Shown here: positions 5,367 to 7,914 of the stretch, one piece after another
How positions within the stretch are numbered: the first letter of the stretch is position 1
Layout: each line of letters starts with the position of its first letter
Assembly (NCBI GenBank): GCA_002352135.1
Contig: DEHW01000028.1
Span: forward strand, 1-7,914
DNA from: Lysobacterales bacterium UBA2790
GTDB taxonomy: Bacteria; Pseudomonadota; Gammaproteobacteria; Xanthomonadales; Xanthomonadaceae
Direction of reading: 5' to 3'
Length of the DNA: 7,914 bases
Made by a program: the position numbers and the translations under genes
Notes under the pieces: model-generated
The model's input: the letters and a program-made list of their open reading frames with translations, nothing else
What the model was told of the DNA's origin: nothing
Databases searched by the model: none

Positions 5367-6770
5367 ATGGCCAAGAAAAAATCCGCCCCGAAATCCATCC
5401 ACAGCTCGGCCGCCGAGGCGACCGAGGCCGAGAGCGCACTCAAGCGCTGGTTGAAGGAAAAGCGCATCACCGAAGTCGAATGTCTGGTGCCCGACATCAC
5501 AGGCAACGCGCGCGGCAAGATCATCCCGGCGACCAAGTTTTCGCACGACTACGGCACGCGACTGCCGGAAGGCATTTTCGCCACCACGGTGACGGGTGAT
5601 TACCCGGACGATTACTACGAGCTGGTTTCGGCGTCGGACTCCGACATGTACCTGCGACCGGACCCGGATACCGTGCGCATGGTGCCCTGGGCCGCAGCAC
5701 CGACGGCGCAGATCATCCACGACTGCTACACCAAGGATGGTCGCCCGCACGAACTGGCACCGCGCAATGTGTTGCGTCGAGTGCTTGGCATGTACGAGGC
5801 GATGGGCTTGCAGCCGGTGGTGGCACCCGAGCTGGAGTTCTTTCTGGTGCAGAAGAACACCGATCCGGATTTCCCACTGATGCCACCTGCGGGACGCTCC
5901 GGTCGGCCGGAAACCGCACGGCAGTCGTATTCGATCGATGCCGTCAACGAGTTTGATCCGATTCTCGACGACATGTATGACTACGCCGAGGCGATGGAAC
6001 TGGACGTGGATACGCTGATCCACGAGTCCGGTGCCGCGCAGTTGGAGGTCAATTTCCAGCATGGCGCGGCCTTGTCGCTGGCCGATCAGGTGTTGCTGTT
6101 CAAGCGCACCATGCGCGAATGCGCGCTGCGGCATGGCATCTATGCCACCTTCCTCGCCAAGCCGATGGAGAACGAGCCGGGCAGCTCGATGCACATCCAT
6201 CAAAGCATGGTCGACATGAAAACCGGCAAGAACGTCTTTGCGGATGCCAAGACCGGCAAGCACAGCGCCCTGTTCATGCACTATCTCGGCGGCCTGCAGA
6301 AGTACAGCCCGATGGCGATGGCTTTCTTCGGGCCAAACGTCAACTCCTACCGTCGCCTGGCCTTGGGCGAAGTCGCGCCGATCAACGTGCAATGGGGCTA
6401 TGACAACCGCACCTGTGGCTTGCGCGTGCCGATGGACAGCCCCGAAAACACCCGCGTCGAGAGCCGTTTTGCCGGTTCGGACGTCAATCCCTATCTGGCG
6501 ATGGCGGCGACTTTGGCCTGCGGCTATCTGGGTATCAAAGAAAAGCTGATGCCGACCGAACCTTTGACCGGCAGTGCGCAAGACAAAGGTTACGAGTTGC
6601 CGCGCTCGCTGGAGGCGGCACTCGGCCTGCTCGGCGACTGCGAGGAGCTGGCGGCCATGCTGGGCAAGCGTTTCGTCACCGCCTACATCTCGGTGAAGCA
6701 GAAAGAGTACGAGACCTTTTTCCGTGTCATCAGCTCGTGGGAACGCGAGTTCCTGCTGCTGAACGTGTAA
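5367..6770 (+). CDS. spuB: Second glutamine synthetase-fold gamma-glutamylpolyamine synthetase (SpuB/PauA type)
   Basis: The 467-residue ATP-dependent ligase is paralogous to the minus-strand ligase but clearly different in sequence. Key motifs are intact: PDITGNARGK near the N-terminus (42-51), PELEFFL with E155 and E157, HESGAAQLEVNF with E220 and E227, SSMHIHQS with H276 and H278, NSYRRL (326-331), DNRT with R348, and RVESR (363-367) followed by AGSDVNPYL. There is no sign of the GlnA adenylylation segment. An N-terminal extension of about 20 residues, rich in Lys, Ala and Ser, precedes the fold. The ATG at 5367 follows the hydrolase stop by four bases, with a weak AAAGAAG ribosome site (5352-5358) inside the hydrolase 3' end, which implies coupled translation. 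Position between hydrolase and aminotransferase matches Pseudomonas spuB. Which amine it prefers cannot be read from sequence. Confidence 0.9.
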   Translation: MAKKKSAPKSIHSSAAEATEAESALKRWLKEKRITEVECLVPDITGNARGKIIPATKFSHDYGTRLPEGIFATTVTGDYPDDYYELVSASDSDMYLRPDPDTVRMVPWAAAPTAQIIHDCYTKDGRPHELAPRNVLRRVLGMYEAMGLQPVVAPELEFFLVQKNTDPDFPLMPPAGRSGRPETARQSYSIDAVNEFDPILDDMYDYAEAMELDVDTLIHESGAAQLEVNFQHGAALSLADQVLLFKRTMRECALRHGIYATFLAKPMENEPGSSMHIHQSMVDMKTGKNVFADAKTGKHSALFMHYLGGLQKYSPMAMAFFGPNVNSYRRLALGEVAPINVQWGYDNRTCGLRVPMDSPENTRVESRFAGSDVNPYLAMAATLACGYLGIKEKLMPTEPLTGSAQDKGYELPRSLEAALGLLGDCEELAAMLGKRFVTAYISVKQKEYETFFRVISSWEREFLLLNV

Positions 6771-6787
6771 TCGAACTGGGGAATTTC

Positions 6788-7914
6788 ATGGATCAGAACC
6801 ACCTGCAGCAATTGCAGCAGCTCGATGCGGCCTACCACCTGCATCCATTCAACGATAACGCCGCGCTGGCCAAGAAAGGCACGCGCATTCTGACGCGCGG
6901 CGAGGGCTGCTACGTTTGGGATGCCGAAGGCAACAAGTTGCTGGACGCGTTTGCCGGGTTGTGGTGCGTCAATCTGGGCTATGGCCGCAAGGAGCTGGGT
7001 GAAGCGGCATCACGGCAGATGCAGCAATTGGCCTACTACAACAGCTTTTTCAGTTGCACCACCGAGCCCACCGTGCAGCTGGCCGCCAAGCTGGCCGAGC
7101 TGACGCCGGGCGATTTGAACCACGCCTTCTTCACCAACTCGGGCTCGGAGGCCAACGACACCATCCTGCGCATGGTGCGGCACTTCTGGGCGGTCCAGGA
7201 TCAGCCGCAGAAGAACATCGTCATCGGTCGTCACAATGGCTACCACGGCTCCACCGTGGCGGGCGCCAGCCTGGGCGGCATGAAGGGCATGCACAAACAG
7301 GGGGGCTTGCCGATTCCCGATATCCATCACATCGACGAGCCGTTCTGGTTCATCGATGGTGGCGACCTGTCGCCGGATGAGTACGGCATCGTGGCGGCGC
7401 AGCGATTGGAAAAGAAGATTCTCGAACTCGGACCGGAGCGTGTCGCCGCTTTTATCGGCGAGCCGATCATGGGTGCCATCGGCGTCTACATTCCGCCGAT
7501 GACCTATTGGCCGGAGATTGAACGCATCTGTCGCAAATACGATGTACTGCTGATTGCCGACGAGGTGATCTGCGGCTTTGGCCGCACTGGCGAATGGTTC
7601 GGTCAGCAGTATTTCGGATTCCAAGCCGACATCATGCCGATCGCCAAAGGTCTGAGCTCAGGCTACATCCCGATTGGCGCGGTCATGTTCAATGATCGCG
7701 TTGCCAAAGTATTGGCTGAAAAGGGCGGTGAGCTGGCGCATGGGTACACCTATTCCGGGCACCCGGTCTGTGCCGCCGTCGCGCTGGAGAACATCCGCAT
7801 CCTGCAGGAAGAGCAGATCGTCGATAACGCAAAGAATGTCGTCGGTCCTTACCTTGCCAAGCGCTGGGCCGAACTTGGTGAGCATCCACTGGTGGGCGAA
7901 GCGCGCATTGCGGG
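6788..7914 (+). CDS. spuC: Class III PLP aminotransferase, putrescine:pyruvate type (SpuC), C-terminus cut by window end
   Basis: The first 375 residues of an omega-aminotransferase are present, open to the window edge. Known SpuC proteins are about 455 residues, so roughly 80 are missing. SpuC moves the amino group of putrescine (and related diamines) to pyruvate, giving 4-aminobutanal and alanine. Features in order: the substrate-entry segment HLHPFND (17-23), GLWCVNLGYG (57-66), YNSFFS (84-89), the phosphate-binding TNSGSEAND (116-124), NGYHGST (150-156), AAFIGEPIMGAIG (220-232), D258 in LLIADEVICGFGRTG, the Schiff-base lysine K287 in PIAKGLSSGYIPIGA, and HGYTYSGHPVCAAVALE (318-334). The ATG at 6788 has a good GGGGA ribosome site (6778-6782), 17 bases after the ligase stop. 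The same motifs occur in beta-alanine:pyruvate and other omega-transaminases, so the polyamine substrate is inferred mainly from the operon. Confidence 0.9.
   Translation, partial: MDQNHLQQLQQLDAAYHLHPFNDNAALAKKGTRILTRGEGCYVWDAEGNKLLDAFAGLWCVNLGYGRKELGEAASRQMQQLAYYNSFFSCTTEPTVQLAAKLAELTPGDLNHAFFTNSGSEANDTILRMVRHFWAVQDQPQKNIVIGRHNGYHGSTVAGASLGGMKGMHKQGGLPIPDIHHIDEPFWFIDGGDLSPDEYGIVAAQRLEKKILELGPERVAAFIGEPIMGAIGVYIPPMTYWPEIERICRKYDVLLIADEVICGFGRTGEWFGQQYFGFQADIMPIAKGLSSGYIPIGAVMFNDRVAKVLAEKGGELAHGYTYSGHPVCAAVALENIRILQEEQIVDNAKNVVGPYLAKRWAELGEHPLVGEARIA

Noticed and set aside
4514..5536. A 340-residue minus-strand frame opposite the hydrolase gene
   Set aside because: It is antisense to a gene with a complete Cys-His-Glu triad and carries no domain of its own.
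5205..6581. A 458-residue open frame on the minus strand opposite the second ligase
   Set aside because: It is an antisense shadow of the SpuB-like gene, with high His and Arg content and no family motif or ribosome site.
7010..7885. Minus-strand frames opposite the aminotransferase
   Set aside because: The plus-strand aminotransferase has every expected PLP-enzyme motif in order, so these are shadows.

Overview
The window looks like a piece of chromosome from a GC-rich gammaproteobacterium. The long antisense open frames typical of GC-rich DNA, the Pseudomonas-like order of the polyamine genes and the style of the intergenic repeat would suit Xanthomonadales or a relative of Pseudomonas. 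No rRNA or other phylogenetic marker is present, so this placement is inference.

Layout. (1) Positions 7-1077 hold a complete IS30-family insertion sequence with 21-bp terminal inverted repeats and one intact DDE transposase on the minus strand. (2) Positions 1078-1330 contain no convincing gene, only a short direct repeat beside the IS end and small hairpins. (3) On the minus strand, 1331-2596 encodes a PuuB-like FAD-dependent amine oxidase and 2945-4327 a PuuA-like glutamine synthetase-fold ligase. The roughly 350 bp between them carry a two-hairpin extragenic repeat (2655-2741) and a 3' hairpin behind the ligase gene. (4) A divergent control region lies at about 4328-4588. It is locally AT-rich and packed with CAATT/AATTG inverted repeats. 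(5) On the plus strand, three closely spaced genes form an apparent operon: a class I glutamine amidotransferase-type gamma-glutamyl-GABA hydrolase (4589-5362), a second gamma-glutamylpolyamine synthetase (5367-6770), and a class III PLP aminotransferase of the putrescine:pyruvate type (6788 to the window end, C-terminus cut off).

Together the five enzymes describe polyamine (putrescine, and perhaps cadaverine, spermidine or diaminopropane) catabolism. The two ligases attach glutamate to a terminal amine at the cost of ATP. PuuB oxidises the free amine of the gamma-glutamylated product to an aldehyde. An aldehyde dehydrogenase, not seen in this window, would make the gamma-glutamyl acid, and the PuuD/SpuA hydrolase would release glutamate and GABA. 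The aminotransferase gives a parallel route by direct transamination. The plus-strand order hydrolase-ligase-aminotransferase matches Pseudomonas spuA-spuB-spuC, so a polyamine ABC transporter just beyond the right edge is a reasonable prediction. I found no clearly new biological system. The items most worth a second look are the operator-like repeat cluster in the divergent promoter, the paired-hairpin repeat and the two dissimilar ligases on one regulatory node.
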